Of a stretch of 64,000 nucleotides of DNA, positions 1-7,344 are shown one piece after another. This DNA is from Fictibacillus enclensis (lineage in GTDB: Bacteria > Bacillota > Bacilli > Bacillales > Fictibacillaceae), in contig NZ_KQ758617.1 in the NCBI RefSeq assembly GCF_001457035.1, positions 558,001-622,000 of the forward strand, written 5' to 3'. Position 1 is the first letter of the stretch. The number at the start of each line of letters is the position of its first letter. The notes beneath the pieces are model-generated. The model had not been told where the DNA came from, did not search any database, and saw only the letters and a program-made list of their open reading frames with translations. A program made the translations under genes and the position numbers.

Positions 1-222
1 AGTGATCTGGATCTCGTTATTCGTAGTGACCAACCGCTGCCGATGGACAAGGCAAAAAGGCTGGTTCAGGAACTCAGCCAATTTCCCGTGCATATTGATG
101 TTCAATTGGAAACGGGAAAGGGCGCCTGCTCGCTGGCTGAATACTCCCGAGGACAGGATTCCCTGCTTCTGAAAACGGTGAACGGTCCGATGCTCGTAAA
201 GGATCCGTGGAGTGAACACTAA
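1..222 (+). CDS. mdcG: malonate decarboxylase holo-ACP synthase MdcG, C-terminal part
   Basis: Open from the first base, so the N-terminus lies outside the window; 73 residues are visible. It begins SDLDLV, then has a VDVQLET strand, LAEYSRG and a KTVNGPMLVKDPW end. This order matches the nucleotidyltransferase end of MdcG, which attaches the 2'-(5''-triphosphoribosyl)-3'-dephospho-CoA prosthetic group to the malonate decarboxylase acyl carrier subunit. The SDLD pair would be the metal-binding aspartates of the transferase fold. The rest of a malonate decarboxylase (mdc) cluster is expected just upstream, which I cannot see. A perfect terminator follows directly, so this is the last gene of its operon. 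Confidence 0.7.
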   Translation, partial: SDLDLVIRSDQPLPMDKAKRLVQELSQFPVHIDVQLETGKGACSLAEYSRGQDSLLLKTVNGPMLVKDPWSEH

Positions 223-254
223 AAACAGGCTGCGACCTGAGTCGCAGCCTGTTT
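223..254. terminator. bidirectional rho-independent terminator
   Basis: A perfect 14-bp stem (223-236 pairs with 241-254) with a CTGA loop, A-rich on one side and T-rich on the other. It closes the mdcG-containing operon on the + strand and can also stop transcription from the convergent minus-strand genes. Confidence 0.9.
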
Positions 255-266
255 CTGTTTTCTTTA

Positions 267-392
267 TTACTTATTACTTTGATCAGCCTTTGCGGCCTTC
301 TTAAACGCTTTTTTGTAGAGAACCTCTTGTGTACTGAATAAACCATTATTTTTGTCGGTAAAATCGCGATAAAGCTGATTCTTAGCCTTCAT
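267..392 (-). CDS. small basic protein of unknown function, 41 aa
   Basis: A 41-codon reading frame starting ATG at 392 with a good ribosome binding site (GAAGGGAG, 6 nt before the start). The protein begins MKAKNQLYRDFTDKNNGLFS and is lysine-rich (YKKAFKKAAKAD) with no membrane segment or cysteine. It ends just before the terminator at 223-254 and is separated from the GNAT gene upstream by about 85 bp. I do not recognise the family. The clean ribosome binding site, lysine-rich composition and terminator placement argue that it is a real gene; such small proteins are often sporulation- or stress-related in Bacillus, which here is only inference. Confidence 0.6.
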   Translation of the reverse strand: MKAKNQLYRDFTDKNNGLFSTQEVLYKKAFKKAAKADQSNK

Positions 393-478
393 TTCAGTTC
401 TCCCTTCATCATTGATGTCTTATAGTATTTTAATTCTCTGCATCAAAAGAAGAAAACGTCACTGGCCAAGCCGCTTGC

Positions 479-946
479 TTAAAAAAGATAAGAATACGTT
501 GGGTCTCCATAAGTAAGGGTGCCGTCGTCCCTAAAACCGAACTTTTTATAAAAGGATTGTGCTGACAGGTTCTCTGTATGGACCGTCAGGCGCAGACGGT
601 GGGCAGAGGGATGCTGCTGTTTCAGTTTTTTAACCACTTCATTTAAGGCTTGAGCACCAAAGCCGCTTCGCTGGAACCTTTTATCGATAAAAAAGTGAAA
701 GATCCAATAATCGTCCTGACTTTCGGGCGTATAATGAAGGTTCAAGAATCCTACTAACTCGTCGCCGTTATAGATGCCATAGGGCTCAACCACCCGGTTC
801 TCTGGCCGTATGTAGGCTTTCGCGAGCGCCATGGCAACCGGCGGAGTAGCCGATGATACAAACCTTGCCTGATCGGGATGGACAGACAGCTCCAGGGCTT
901 CGCGGTAGTTTTCTGCGTTAATTTCGATAAGCTGAATCAAAGACAT
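479..946 (-). CDS. GNAT family N-acetyltransferase, diamine-acetyltransferase-like
   Basis: 155 residues. The acetyl-CoA-binding motif A is visible as Q92-R-S-G-F-G97, followed by an amphipathic helix, then a LTVHTENLSAQSFYKKFGF segment that is the typical GNAT motif B. The overall arrangement (FIDKRFQRSGFG, then a short SYLF end) resembles the BltD/PaiA-like spermidine or small-amine acetyltransferases, but the substrate is not determined. Start is ATG at 946 with AGGAGGA 5 nt upstream. It lies 9 bp after the VOC gene upstream on the same strand, so the two are probably co-transcribed. Confidence 0.8.
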   Translation of the reverse strand: MSLIQLIEINAENYREALELSVHPDQARFVSSATPPVAMALAKAYIRPENRVVEPYGIYNGDELVGFLNLHYTPESQDDYWIFHFFIDKRFQRSGFGAQALNEVVKKLKQQHPSAHRLRLTVHTENLSAQSFYKKFGFRDDGTLTYGDPTYSYLF

Positions 947-955
947 AAATCCTCC

Positions 956-1309
956 TTAGCATTTACAAACCATCAGGCAGTTGCCGTCCGGGTCCTGAAA
1001 ATTAAAATAATGCCCATGCTGGATCTCGGTTAATCCATCTACGTTCTTGTTTAACATATAGGCATGGGCTTCTTCAATGTGATGAGTATTGAAATGGAAC
1101 AACGGTGTTTTTGCGATGAGATCCGGCGAATAAATCTTGCTGTCCAGTACTATTCCCGAACCTTTCATCGGAAGAACATAAATATGGCCAAACTGTACTT
1201 CATCATCTGCCGGCACACCCAATAGATCGCAGTACCAATCGCGTGCCCGTTCGATGTTGCTTACAGGAATAAAAACCGTTCCAATTTCGTTTAATACAGG
1301 GCTGTTCAT
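956..1309 (-). CDS. VOC-fold (glyoxalase/bleomycin resistance-like) protein
   Basis: 117 residues from ATG at 1309, chosen because AGGAGGATTTTAT places a strong ribosome binding site there; a longer frame reaching 1339 has none. It is a single vicinal-oxygen-chelate module: an IGTVFIPVSNIERARDWYCDL first beta-alpha unit, and a final FQDPDGNCLMVCK strand with the usual DPDGN turn. VOC proteins carry a metal site built from two modules, so it should dimerise. Whether it is a lyase, a dioxygenase or a binding protein cannot be read from sequence. First gene of a two-gene unit with the GNAT gene. Confidence 0.8.
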   Translation of the reverse strand: MNSPVLNEIGTVFIPVSNIERARDWYCDLLGVPADDEVQFGHIYVLPMKGSGIVLDSKIYSPDLIAKTPLFHFNTHHIEEAHAYMLNKNVDGLTEIQHGHYFNFQDPDGNCLMVCKC

Positions 1310-1433
1310 ATAAAATCCTCCTGACTTGGTAGCTTCCAATCTATTACATTCCTCATTTCGTCCGGTAATCCTCCTGCAGGTTATTATATAATCGAAGTAT
1401 CATCATTTAACAAAGAATACGAAGGAGCTGCAT

Positions 1434-2081
1434 ATGACCATCATCGATAAATTAAAACTATCAAAGTACCAGAACATGGCTGTCGTTAATCAGCCAGAGG
1501 ATTATGATGTGTTCACCAATCAGCCTACTGAGATTACAAAAGAGCATGATGCCATTTTTATTTTTGTTGAAACGTTGGAGGAGATGGTGAAGCATATGGA
1601 GGCCATCATTCAACAGGAACCATTAACCGAGAAGGGATATCTCTTTTTTGCTTATCCGAAAAAGGGGAACAAGCGATATTCAACGTTTGTCCACAGAGAT
1701 GAACTATTTCCGGCAATGAATGTCGGTGAGGACGGATATGTGGGGAGCAGTGATATCAAATTTGCACGGATGGTCAGTATGGATGAGGTTTTTACGGTTG
1801 TTGGATTGAAGCGGGAGAAAAAGAAAAACGCAAAGTCCAAAGCAAGCCAATCGGTTTCGGATTACGAACAGTATGTGAAAGATATTGAGCAATTGCTCGC
1901 TAGCCATCCAAAGGAACTGGACTTTTATCAAAGCTTGACACCGGGCTACCAAAAAGATTGGGCACGGTATATCTTTTCAGCGAAGCAGGAGCAGACCCGG
2001 AATAAGCGTTACCATCAAATGGTCGATATCCTTTCGAAAGGGTACAAATCGCTCGACCTGTTCAGGCAGAAAAAGAAGTAA
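1434..2081 (+). CDS. YdeI/OmpD-associated family protein with N-terminal DUF3052-like domain
   Basis: 215 residues in two parts. Residues 1-125 (starting MTIIDKLKLSKYQ) resemble the DUF3052-type domain; 145-215 contain the YdeI/OmdA signature, a YQSLTPGYQKDWARYIF helix followed by AKQEQTRNKR. The same C-terminal module occurs in the protein at 3003-3590, which is otherwise unrelated at its N-terminus. Members are often annotated as bacteriocin-protection or OmpD-associated proteins, but the biochemical role is unknown. Start ATG 1434 follows GAAGGAG. Divergent from the VOC/GNAT pair. Confidence 0.7.
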   Translation: MTIIDKLKLSKYQNMAVVNQPEDYDVFTNQPTEITKEHDAIFIFVETLEEMVKHMEAIIQQEPLTEKGYLFFAYPKKGNKRYSTFVHRDELFPAMNVGEDGYVGSSDIKFARMVSMDEVFTVVGLKREKKKNAKSKASQSVSDYEQYVKDIEQLLASHPKELDFYQSLTPGYQKDWARYIFSAKQEQTRNKRYHQMVDILSKGYKSLDLFRQKKK

Positions 2082-2151
2082 GCAAGATATTATATTTTTC
2101 TGAAAATACAACGTATAATGTGACATTAAAAAGGGATATGGGGAGAAGAAG

Positions 2152-2778
2152 ATGAAGGGGTTGCGTATCGCCAGGCTTATATTCGGTCTTTTTTTGTTTG
2201 CGCTGGGTTCGGTGTTTGTCATGAAAGGCAATTTGGGCTTTGGTCCGTGGGAGGTATTTCAGGCAGGGCTTACCCACTGGATGCCTCTCACGATCGGGCA
2301 GGCGACGGTCCTTGTAAGCGTCGTTATCGTGCTGTTGATTATACTCTTGAAAGAAAAGATCGGCATCGGGACGCTTGCAAACATGGCGCTGATTGGTTTA
2401 TTCATGGATTTTATTTTATGGACGAATCTCCTTCCAAAGGCGAACGGCTTGCCTGGAAGTTTGGGATTTGTGGTGCTCGGTTTGTTCACCACGGCACTCG
2501 GCAGTTATTTTTATATCGGTTCAGGGTTTGGAGCAGGCCCCCGTGATTCGCTCATGGTCTCGATCCGCAGGAGAACCGGACTTCCAATCGGGGTATGCCG
2601 ATCATCGCTGGAATGCTCGATCGCTGTTATCGGATGGCTGCTCGGCGGTCCATTGGGGCCGGGAACCGTGATCACCGCTTTTGGTCTCGGATTGTTTGTC
2701 CAACTCGTCTTTCGGATGTTTGCCTTTGAAATCACCGCTGTAAACCATGAAAATTTGAGGGAAACGTTTAAAGTTTAA
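2152..2778 (+). CDS. YczE/YyaS/YitT-type integral membrane protein
   Basis: 208 residues, about five hydrophobic segments, with the family hallmarks GLGFGPWEVFQAGL-like text in the first third (here NLGFGPWEVFQ) and a second, repeated GAGPRDSLMVSI motif after residue 120. These duplicated G-x-G-P-x-D/E elements are typical of the YczE family, known in B. subtilis from a membrane protein needed for bacillaene/surfactin-related functions. Substrate or partner unknown. A TATAAT lies at 2114-2119, about 35 bp before the ATG. Ends before a clear terminator. Confidence 0.75.
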   Translation: MKGLRIARLIFGLFLFALGSVFVMKGNLGFGPWEVFQAGLTHWMPLTIGQATVLVSVVIVLLIILLKEKIGIGTLANMALIGLFMDFILWTNLLPKANGLPGSLGFVVLGLFTTALGSYFYIGSGFGAGPRDSLMVSIRRRTGLPIGVCRSSLECSIAVIGWLLGGPLGPGTVITAFGLGLFVQLVFRMFAFEITAVNHENLRETFKV

Positions 2779-2791
2779 TAGGAATAGTGTT

Positions 2792-2824
2792 AAAGCCTCT
2801 GCCCAAAAAGGGAGAGGCTTTTCT
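2792..2824 (+). terminator. rho-independent terminator
   Basis: Stem AAAGCCTCT (2792-2800) with AGAGGCTTT, followed by TTCT; sits 14 bp after the YczE-like gene. Confidence 0.8.
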
Positions 2825-2834
2825 ATTTGGCGAT

Positions 2835-2940
2835 AATTGAGCGAAACTTGATGGGAATTGAGCGGAAATGAGAGTTGATTGAGCATAATTTTAAATAATT
2901 GGGCGGAATTAGATGATATTAAGCATAATTGAAGATTCAG
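2835..2940. repeat. degenerate helically phased repeat, about 21 bp period
   Basis: Between two terminators, the hexamer ATTGAG or a near variant recurs at 2836, 2857, 2878, 2898 (ATTGGG) and 2918 (ATTAAG), that is at 21, 21, 20 and 20 bp steps, usually followed by CGGAA or CATAATT. No gene runs through it. The two-helical-turn spacing is unusual for drift and could mark an intergenic repeat family or an array of protein-binding sites. Confidence 0.55.
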
Positions 2941-2963
2941 ACTTCTGCCCAAGGGCTGACCAA

Positions 2964-2996
2964 CAAAAAAACAGAGCAATTTGCTCCGCTTTTTAC
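2964..2996 (-). terminator. terminator of the minus-strand YdeI gene
   Basis: Short hairpin GAGCAA-T-TTGCTC (2974-2986) flanked by A7 on the left, which gives a T-run after the hairpin when read on the minus strand, just past the stop codon at 3003. Confidence 0.65.
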
Positions 2997-3002
2997 TCAA
3001 AA

Positions 3003-3590
3003 TTACTTATCATTTAATCCCTTTCCCTCCAGGATATGTTGCGTATATTTCTCCACTCTGGACAGTCGGGTTTTGGGTTGCTTGGCCTGGGAGAAATAAA
3101 GCACATAGGCTCGTTGGCGTCCCGGGGTCAGGTCTTGAAAAGCTGTCTTCAAGTCAGGATTTTCATCGAATTTCAATTGAAGTTCTTCTGGGATGGTGAA
3201 TTCTTTACTCTCTTTAAAGTCAACTGACAAACCGGCTTTTTCTACCTCAATCGCTTGTTGAATATACTCCTTTATGAAGGGCTCCAATTCAGCTATCTCT
3301 TGCACATTGGTGAAACGAATCTGCCGTGCTGCCTGGACATTTTCTGTTTGCTGTATGAGAATCCCCTGGGGATCCTGCAGAAGGGCCCCTTTATGAAACA
3401 GTAGGGCACAATATTCCTTAAACCCGTGGATTAACACGACATTTTTTCCCTCAAACGTGTAACAGGGGTGCATCCATTTAAAATCTTCGGTCAACTCTTC
3501 ACAGCTAAGAGCGATACTTCTCAGCTTCTCAAATTCTTCCTTCCACTGTTTCGATCGACTAAAAAATGCTTCAACCTTGGGATTTGTCAT
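3003..3590 (-). CDS. ydeI: YdeI family protein (DUF1801 plus OmdA-like C-terminus)
   Basis: 195 residues from ATG at 3590, preceded by GAGGAGT 8 nt upstream; a longer frame to 3638 lacks such a site. Residues 5-130 carry the DUF1801-type fold (CYTFEGKNVVLIHGFKEYCALLFHKGALL, LIQQTENVQAARQIRFTN), and 140-195 the LTPGRQRAYVLYFSQAKQPKTR module shared with the protein at 1434-2081. Domain order and length are those of B. subtilis YdeI. The function is unknown. A perfect 8-bp inverted repeat overlaps its likely promoter (see 3665-3687), which suggests dedicated control. Confidence 0.8.
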   Translation of the reverse strand: MTNPKVEAFFSRSKQWKEEFEKLRSIALSCEELTEDFKWMHPCYTFEGKNVVLIHGFKEYCALLFHKGALLQDPQGILIQQTENVQAARQIRFTNVQEIAELEPFIKEYIQQAIEVEKAGLSVDFKESKEFTIPEELQLKFDENPDLKTAFQDLTPGRQRAYVLYFSQAKQPKTRLSRVEKYTQHILEGKGLNDK

Positions 3591-3664
3591 CGAGAAACAC
3601 TCCTCTTCCATTTTTCGATTGCAGTCAGTAAAAATCATTTACGATTGGTGTCTAATTTATAATG

Positions 3665-3687
3665 TGACAGAAAATGGTATTCTGTCA
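3665..3687 (-). promoter_or_regulatory. operator-like perfect inverted repeat over the ydeI promoter
   Basis: TGACAGAA (3665-3672), 7-bp spacer, TTCTGTCA (3680-3687). On the minus strand the left half overlaps a TTGACA -35 element, with CATTAT 18 bp (or TATAAA 21 bp) downstream as -10. The palindrome would therefore sit across -35 and spacer, where a dimeric repressor or MerR-type activator binds. The regulator is not identified. Confidence 0.55.
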
Positions 3688-3711
3688 ACCGGATTTTGGA
3701 TGAGAAGTTTA

Positions 3712-3746
3712 AGCCATTCTCTCAACTTGGAGAATGGCTCTTTTTG
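3712..3746. terminator. hairpin terminator
   Basis: AGCCATTCTC (3712-3721) pairs with GAGAATGGCT (3730-3739), followed by TCTTTTTGTTTTT on the + strand. It lies between two minus-strand genes, so its T-run faces away from both; it may still end the ArsR-type gene from 4687 or block antisense transcription. Confidence 0.6.
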
Positions 3747-3763
3747 TTTTTCTGATATAACAT

Positions 3764-4687
3764 TTATGAATACAAAATCCTCATCAAGATATCCTGCGGG
3801 TAATCGCCGAGCATGTTTCCGAACAGGTTGATTCCGCCGATATTTACAGCGTCTGATTTGATGCCCACTCTGAAGTTCAAGTGCTTTTGTTTATCAACAA
3901 GAACGTCTTTTAATGTCACATCGGACACCCGCACTTCGTCCAGAAAGCTTCCTTCCCAGTTGATTTTCCACGTCTTCAAAAGTCCGTATTGGGTGTGCCC
4001 GTCGGTTGGGAACCAGATCGGGTTCAGGATTCCTTTTCTTTCCCCGAAATCCCCAGGACATGTCCAGGTACAGATTTCTTTGTTGTTTACCCAGATGGTG
4101 ATATCAGAAGGCCACTCATGATTGTATTGAGGGGCTTCCGAACAGATCTCCATGGAAAATTGCACGGATTGGATGTTCGCCTTTGGCGGGAGCTGCAATG
4201 GAAACCGGTAGTCTACGTATCCTTTTCGAAACCAGACCAGCTGGGCGTTTACCCGCTCGGGATGGTAAAAAAGCTCTGGCTCATCAAAAGGATCGAGCAC
4301 CCCGTTTTTTGTAATGATGCCGCAGGTGGGCGAGATGTCCGAATCGGTATAATGGCCGATCGGCATCTCCAGTTCATAGACATTTTCCTTAATCTCGTAA
4401 TTGAAATTCATCCTGAGGTCCATGTGTATATCATCAAATACCCTTGAGCATACTTTCATGGTGCCCCTCGTTGCCGGAAGCATCTCAGTGTAGATGATCC
4501 CCGCTTTTTCCAAAACCCGAACGTTTAGGGCAATGGTGGAGACCGCCAAATTGAGTTCTTCGGCTATTTCATTCACATTCATTTTCTTTTGATTTAATAA
4601 TTTTAGAATATCAATTCTGACTTTGGATGAAAGCGCATGAGCGACTTTGATCAGTGTATCGGATTCATCAATGGTTAGTTCCAGCAA
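3764..4687 (-). CDS. ArsR-type transcriptional regulator of the divergent sugar operon
   Basis: 307 residues. Residues 8-75 form a winged helix-turn-helix of ArsR type (ALSSKVRIDILKLLNQ, then NEIAEELNLAVSTIALNVRVLEKAGII). The remaining 230 residues are far longer than a normal ArsR protein and contain beta-rich text with many aromatic residues (PQYNHEWPSDITIWVNNKEI, LLKTWKINWEGSFLDEVRVSD), resembling a carbohydrate-binding jelly-roll. This suggests sugar sensing rather than metal sensing; there are no conserved metal-binding cysteine pairs. It is divergent from the ABC transporter/GH2 operon, with 362 bp between them. Confidence 0.75.
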   Translation of the reverse strand: MLELTIDESDTLIKVAHALSSKVRIDILKLLNQKKMNVNEIAEELNLAVSTIALNVRVLEKAGIIYTEMLPATRGTMKVCSRVFDDIHMDLRMNFNYEIKENVYELEMPIGHYTDSDISPTCGIITKNGVLDPFDEPELFYHPERVNAQLVWFRKGYVDYRFPLQLPPKANIQSVQFSMEICSEAPQYNHEWPSDITIWVNNKEICTWTCPGDFGERKGILNPIWFPTDGHTQYGLLKTWKINWEGSFLDEVRVSDVTLKDVLVDKQKHLNFRVGIKSDAVNIGGINLFGNMLGDYPQDILMRILYS

Positions 4688-4812
4688 TGTAATGCAACCC
4701 CTATCTGTTTGGTTATGAACACGTTCACTTATGGGTCAATCATAAAATATAAATACGATTGTACAAAGACAATTTTAGAGTTTGAACAATAATTTACTAA
4801 CTAAAAAAGATA

Positions 4813-4841
4813 TTGACTTATCAAAAAGAAAGGTTTATCTT
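4813..4841 (+). promoter_or_regulatory. candidate SigA promoter of the sugar transport operon
   Basis: TTGACT (4813-4818), 17-bp spacer, TATCTT (4836-4841), in an AT-rich 362-bp divergent intergenic region (4688-5049). It would give a leader of roughly 200 nt, which is long, so a promoter nearer the gene is possible. No other structure was recognised in the gap except the cre-like site. Confidence 0.4.
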
Positions 4842-5011
4842 AACAATTAATACAGATATTATGTTTCAAACAAGATATTTGTATTAATTAACTGCAAAAT
4901 AACAAACAGAATCTGCAGCCAAGACTTGCACCATAAATTATCGGAATATTAAGAAAAGGGGGACGGGGTTACAGAGTAAATGAGAAACTGTTTTTTTTAG
5001 TATGCCAGTAA

Positions 5012-5025
5012 TGTAAGCGCTTTAA
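5012..5025 (+). promoter_or_regulatory. cre-like site for CcpA
   Basis: TGTAAGCGCTTTAA at 5012-5025, 25 bp before the solute-binding protein gene, close to the consensus TGWAANCGNTNWCA. Its palindromic core AAGCGCTT is complete. It implies catabolite repression of the sugar operon; repression by roadblock or promoter occlusion would be expected from this position. Confidence 0.65.
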
Positions 5026-5049
5026 TTAAAAAGATAAGGGGAGATCAAT

Positions 5050-6318
5050 ATGAATAAGAGAGTAAGAGTAATCGTCAGCGGATTCGTTTTACTTGTTTTA
5101 CTGCTTTCCTTAGGAGCGTGCAGTTCGAAGTCTTCATCGGGCTCAGCCGGAGGGAAGAACGAGATCGTTTTCTGGAACCCGTTCACAGGACCTGACGGAA
5201 AAAATATGAAGGCAATGGTCGATGCCTATAACAAAACCAATCCCAAGTATAAAGTAAAAAACATCTCACTGGCAGAAGGCGATATGTATGCCAAAATCCC
5301 AACGGTGGTTAACTCCAAAAGAAACATTCCTGATTTGAACATTGTTCATGCGGAGCGGATCAAGCAATTCGTGGACAAGGACATGCTCGTCCCGATGGAT
5401 GATTATCTCTCCAAATATCCTGACATTAAAGCGGAAAATTATATTAAAGCAGGCTGGGATATCGGCAGTCTGAATAATAAACGATACAGCGTTCCGTTGG
5501 ATGTACATAGCTTTGTCATGTACTACAACAAAGATCTGGTGAAAAAATATGCTCCGAACGCTCTGGATGACAACATCGTAACCTACGATGAGATCAAGGC
5601 AGCGGGTGCGAAAGCGAAAAAGGACAAAATTATTGCTATGCCGGTCACCTGGATGAAGCCAACCTTCCTTTCGGTGTACAGCCAAATGGGCGGCAGTATC
5701 ACAAGCGATGGCACACAGCCTACTTTGGACACGGACAAAGCAGCCGACACCCTCAAGCTATACAATGACATGGTCAAATCAGGCATTACCAATAAAGACG
5801 GCCAGGATGCGGGGCAGACCTTCAAGTCAGGTAAAGCGATCTTCTATCCGGAGGGCATCTGGATGCAGAATGATGTGAAGACTGCCAAGAATCTTAATTG
5901 GGGTATGACCAACTTCCCGCAGCTAAGCGATGACAAGAACAAGATGGTGAACTGGAGCTCTTCTCACCAGTTTGTTTTGTTGAAAAATCCGGAACGCGAC
6001 AAAAAGAAAACAGAAGGCGTCATGAAGTTCATTGACTGGGTAAAGGATAATTCACTTCCATGGGCGGAAGCGGGACAAAACCCTGCAGCCCTGGCAACTC
6101 TTGATAACCCCGATTATCAAAAAATGCCGCAGTCGTTCCTAGTGAAGGATGCGACAGAGCAGAAGTCGCTCAAAATCTTTGACTACAAATACAACGGCTA
6201 TGTCTCTGAACAGCTGGACAAGATCGGCAATGATACGGTCTTCGGAAAACTAGATATTCATAAAGCATTGAAAAGTGCGCAAAAAACAGTAGAAGACAAG
6301 ATTGCCCAGGATAAGTAA
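5050..6318 (+). CDS. ABC transporter sugar-binding lipoprotein
   Basis: 422 residues. Signal peptide of type II with lipobox LGAC, cysteine 24 being the lipidation site, followed by a Ser/Gly-rich linker. The mature part starts EIVFWNPFTGPDGKNMKAMV and has the family-1 solute-binding features (KIPTVVNSKRNIPDLNIVH, GGSITSDGTQPTLDTDKAADTL, GKAIFYPEGIW). It captures a carbohydrate outside the membrane for the two permeases that follow 77 and 13 bp downstream. The nearby GH2 enzyme suggests a beta-linked oligosaccharide or glucuronide; the exact sugar is not readable. The operon encodes no ATPase, so it presumably borrows a shared MsmX-type one. Confidence 0.88.
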   Translation: MNKRVRVIVSGFVLLVLLLSLGACSSKSSSGSAGGKNEIVFWNPFTGPDGKNMKAMVDAYNKTNPKYKVKNISLAEGDMYAKIPTVVNSKRNIPDLNIVHAERIKQFVDKDMLVPMDDYLSKYPDIKAENYIKAGWDIGSLNNKRYSVPLDVHSFVMYYNKDLVKKYAPNALDDNIVTYDEIKAAGAKAKKDKIIAMPVTWMKPTFLSVYSQMGGSITSDGTQPTLDTDKAADTLKLYNDMVKSGITNKDGQDAGQTFKSGKAIFYPEGIWMQNDVKTAKNLNWGMTNFPQLSDDKNKMVNWSSSHQFVLLKNPERDKKKTEGVMKFIDWVKDNSLPWAEAGQNPAALATLDNPDYQKMPQSFLVKDATEQKSLKIFDYKYNGYVSEQLDKIGNDTVFGKLDIHKALKSAQKTVEDKIAQDK

Positions 6319-6395
6319 CCAGCCGGGTCTCTGCGAGGGGGCGATTGGGGGAGTCCCTCTATCGCCCTCTACTAAACGAGAACAGGAGAGTAAAT

Positions 6396-7331
6396 ATGGA
6401 TGTAAAACTAACAGAAAACAAGAGAGTCGACGTTCTGTCACCAGTCAGCCTGAAGCCGCGCCGAAAGGGATTCAACGTGATGCCAATGGTTTTCATTGGG
6501 CCGCATCTGTTGCTGTTTGCATTATTCTTTCTCATTCCGATCTTTTTTGGCGTGTATATATCGTTTACGAATTGGGACTTGATCAACACTCCGGAGTTTG
6601 TGGGGCTGGATAACTATAAGGAAATCCTGTTTAACAAAGAATCCACCTTTTACACCCAGCTGCATACGGGGCTAGGGAACACGTTCAAGTTTGTGATCTT
6701 TACGGTCCCAGCGTGTATCATCATTCCTTTGCTGCTGGCAGCGGCCCTTCATGTGAAGCCGAGAGGAAGCAAGGTGTTCCAGGCGATTTTTTACCTGCCT
6801 GTCTTGTTCTCCATTTCGGCAGTCATGATTATCTGGTCCATGATGTTTAATGTATCGTTTGGTCCGATCAATCATTATTTTGATTCTGCTCCCAATTGGC
6901 TGGGCACACAGCCTTATGCGTGGGTCGCGCTCGTCGTTGTAACCGTCTGGTGGGGAATCGGTGGAAACATGATCATCTATCAGGCGGCTTTAAACGGGGT
7001 GTCCAAAGATTATTATGAAGCAGCTTCCCTTGATGGAGCTGGCAGGATCCAAAAGTTTTTTCACATCACCTTACCAAGCATCAAGAATCAGCTCTTGTTC
7101 ACCGTGGTTATCACCACGATTGCGCAGTTTAACGTTTACGGACAGGCGCTCATGCTGACCAAGGGTGGACCTTCCGGCACAACAACGGTACTCCTCATGT
7201 ACATCCGGCAGAATGCGTTTGGCTCCGGCCAATCCATTGCCGGAATCGGTTCGGCGATGGCAGTCATTCTCGGGCTCTGTATTATGGTGGTCTCGATCAT
7301 TCAATTCTTCTTATTGAGAGAAAAGAAGTAG
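6396..7331 (+). CDS. sugar ABC transporter permease, MalF/UgpA-like
   Basis: 311 residues from ATG 6396, chosen because CAGGAGAG sits 6 nt upstream; in-frame ATGs before it lack a site. Six predicted membrane segments. The cytoplasmic EAA loop is recognisable as YYEAASLDGAGRIQKFFHITLPSI, the contact with the ATPase. Pairs with the permease at 7345 to form the transmembrane channel. The first 30 residues (ENKRVDVLSPVSLKPRRKG) are hydrophilic and cytoplasmic. Confidence 0.88.
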   Translation: MDVKLTENKRVDVLSPVSLKPRRKGFNVMPMVFIGPHLLLFALFFLIPIFFGVYISFTNWDLINTPEFVGLDNYKEILFNKESTFYTQLHTGLGNTFKFVIFTVPACIIIPLLLAAALHVKPRGSKVFQAIFYLPVLFSISAVMIIWSMMFNVSFGPINHYFDSAPNWLGTQPYAWVALVVVTVWWGIGGNMIIYQAALNGVSKDYYEAASLDGAGRIQKFFHITLPSIKNQLLFTVVITTIAQFNVYGQALMLTKGGPSGTTTVLLMYIRQNAFGSGQSIAGIGSAMAVILGLCIMVVSIIQFFLLREKK

Positions 7332-7344
7332 GAGGCGGAACAGC

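Noticed and set aside
2602-3000. 132-codon minus-strand frame between the YczE-like and ydeI genes
   Set aside because: Runs through a terminator and the 21-bp repeats and is antisense to the YczE-like gene; no ribosome binding site.
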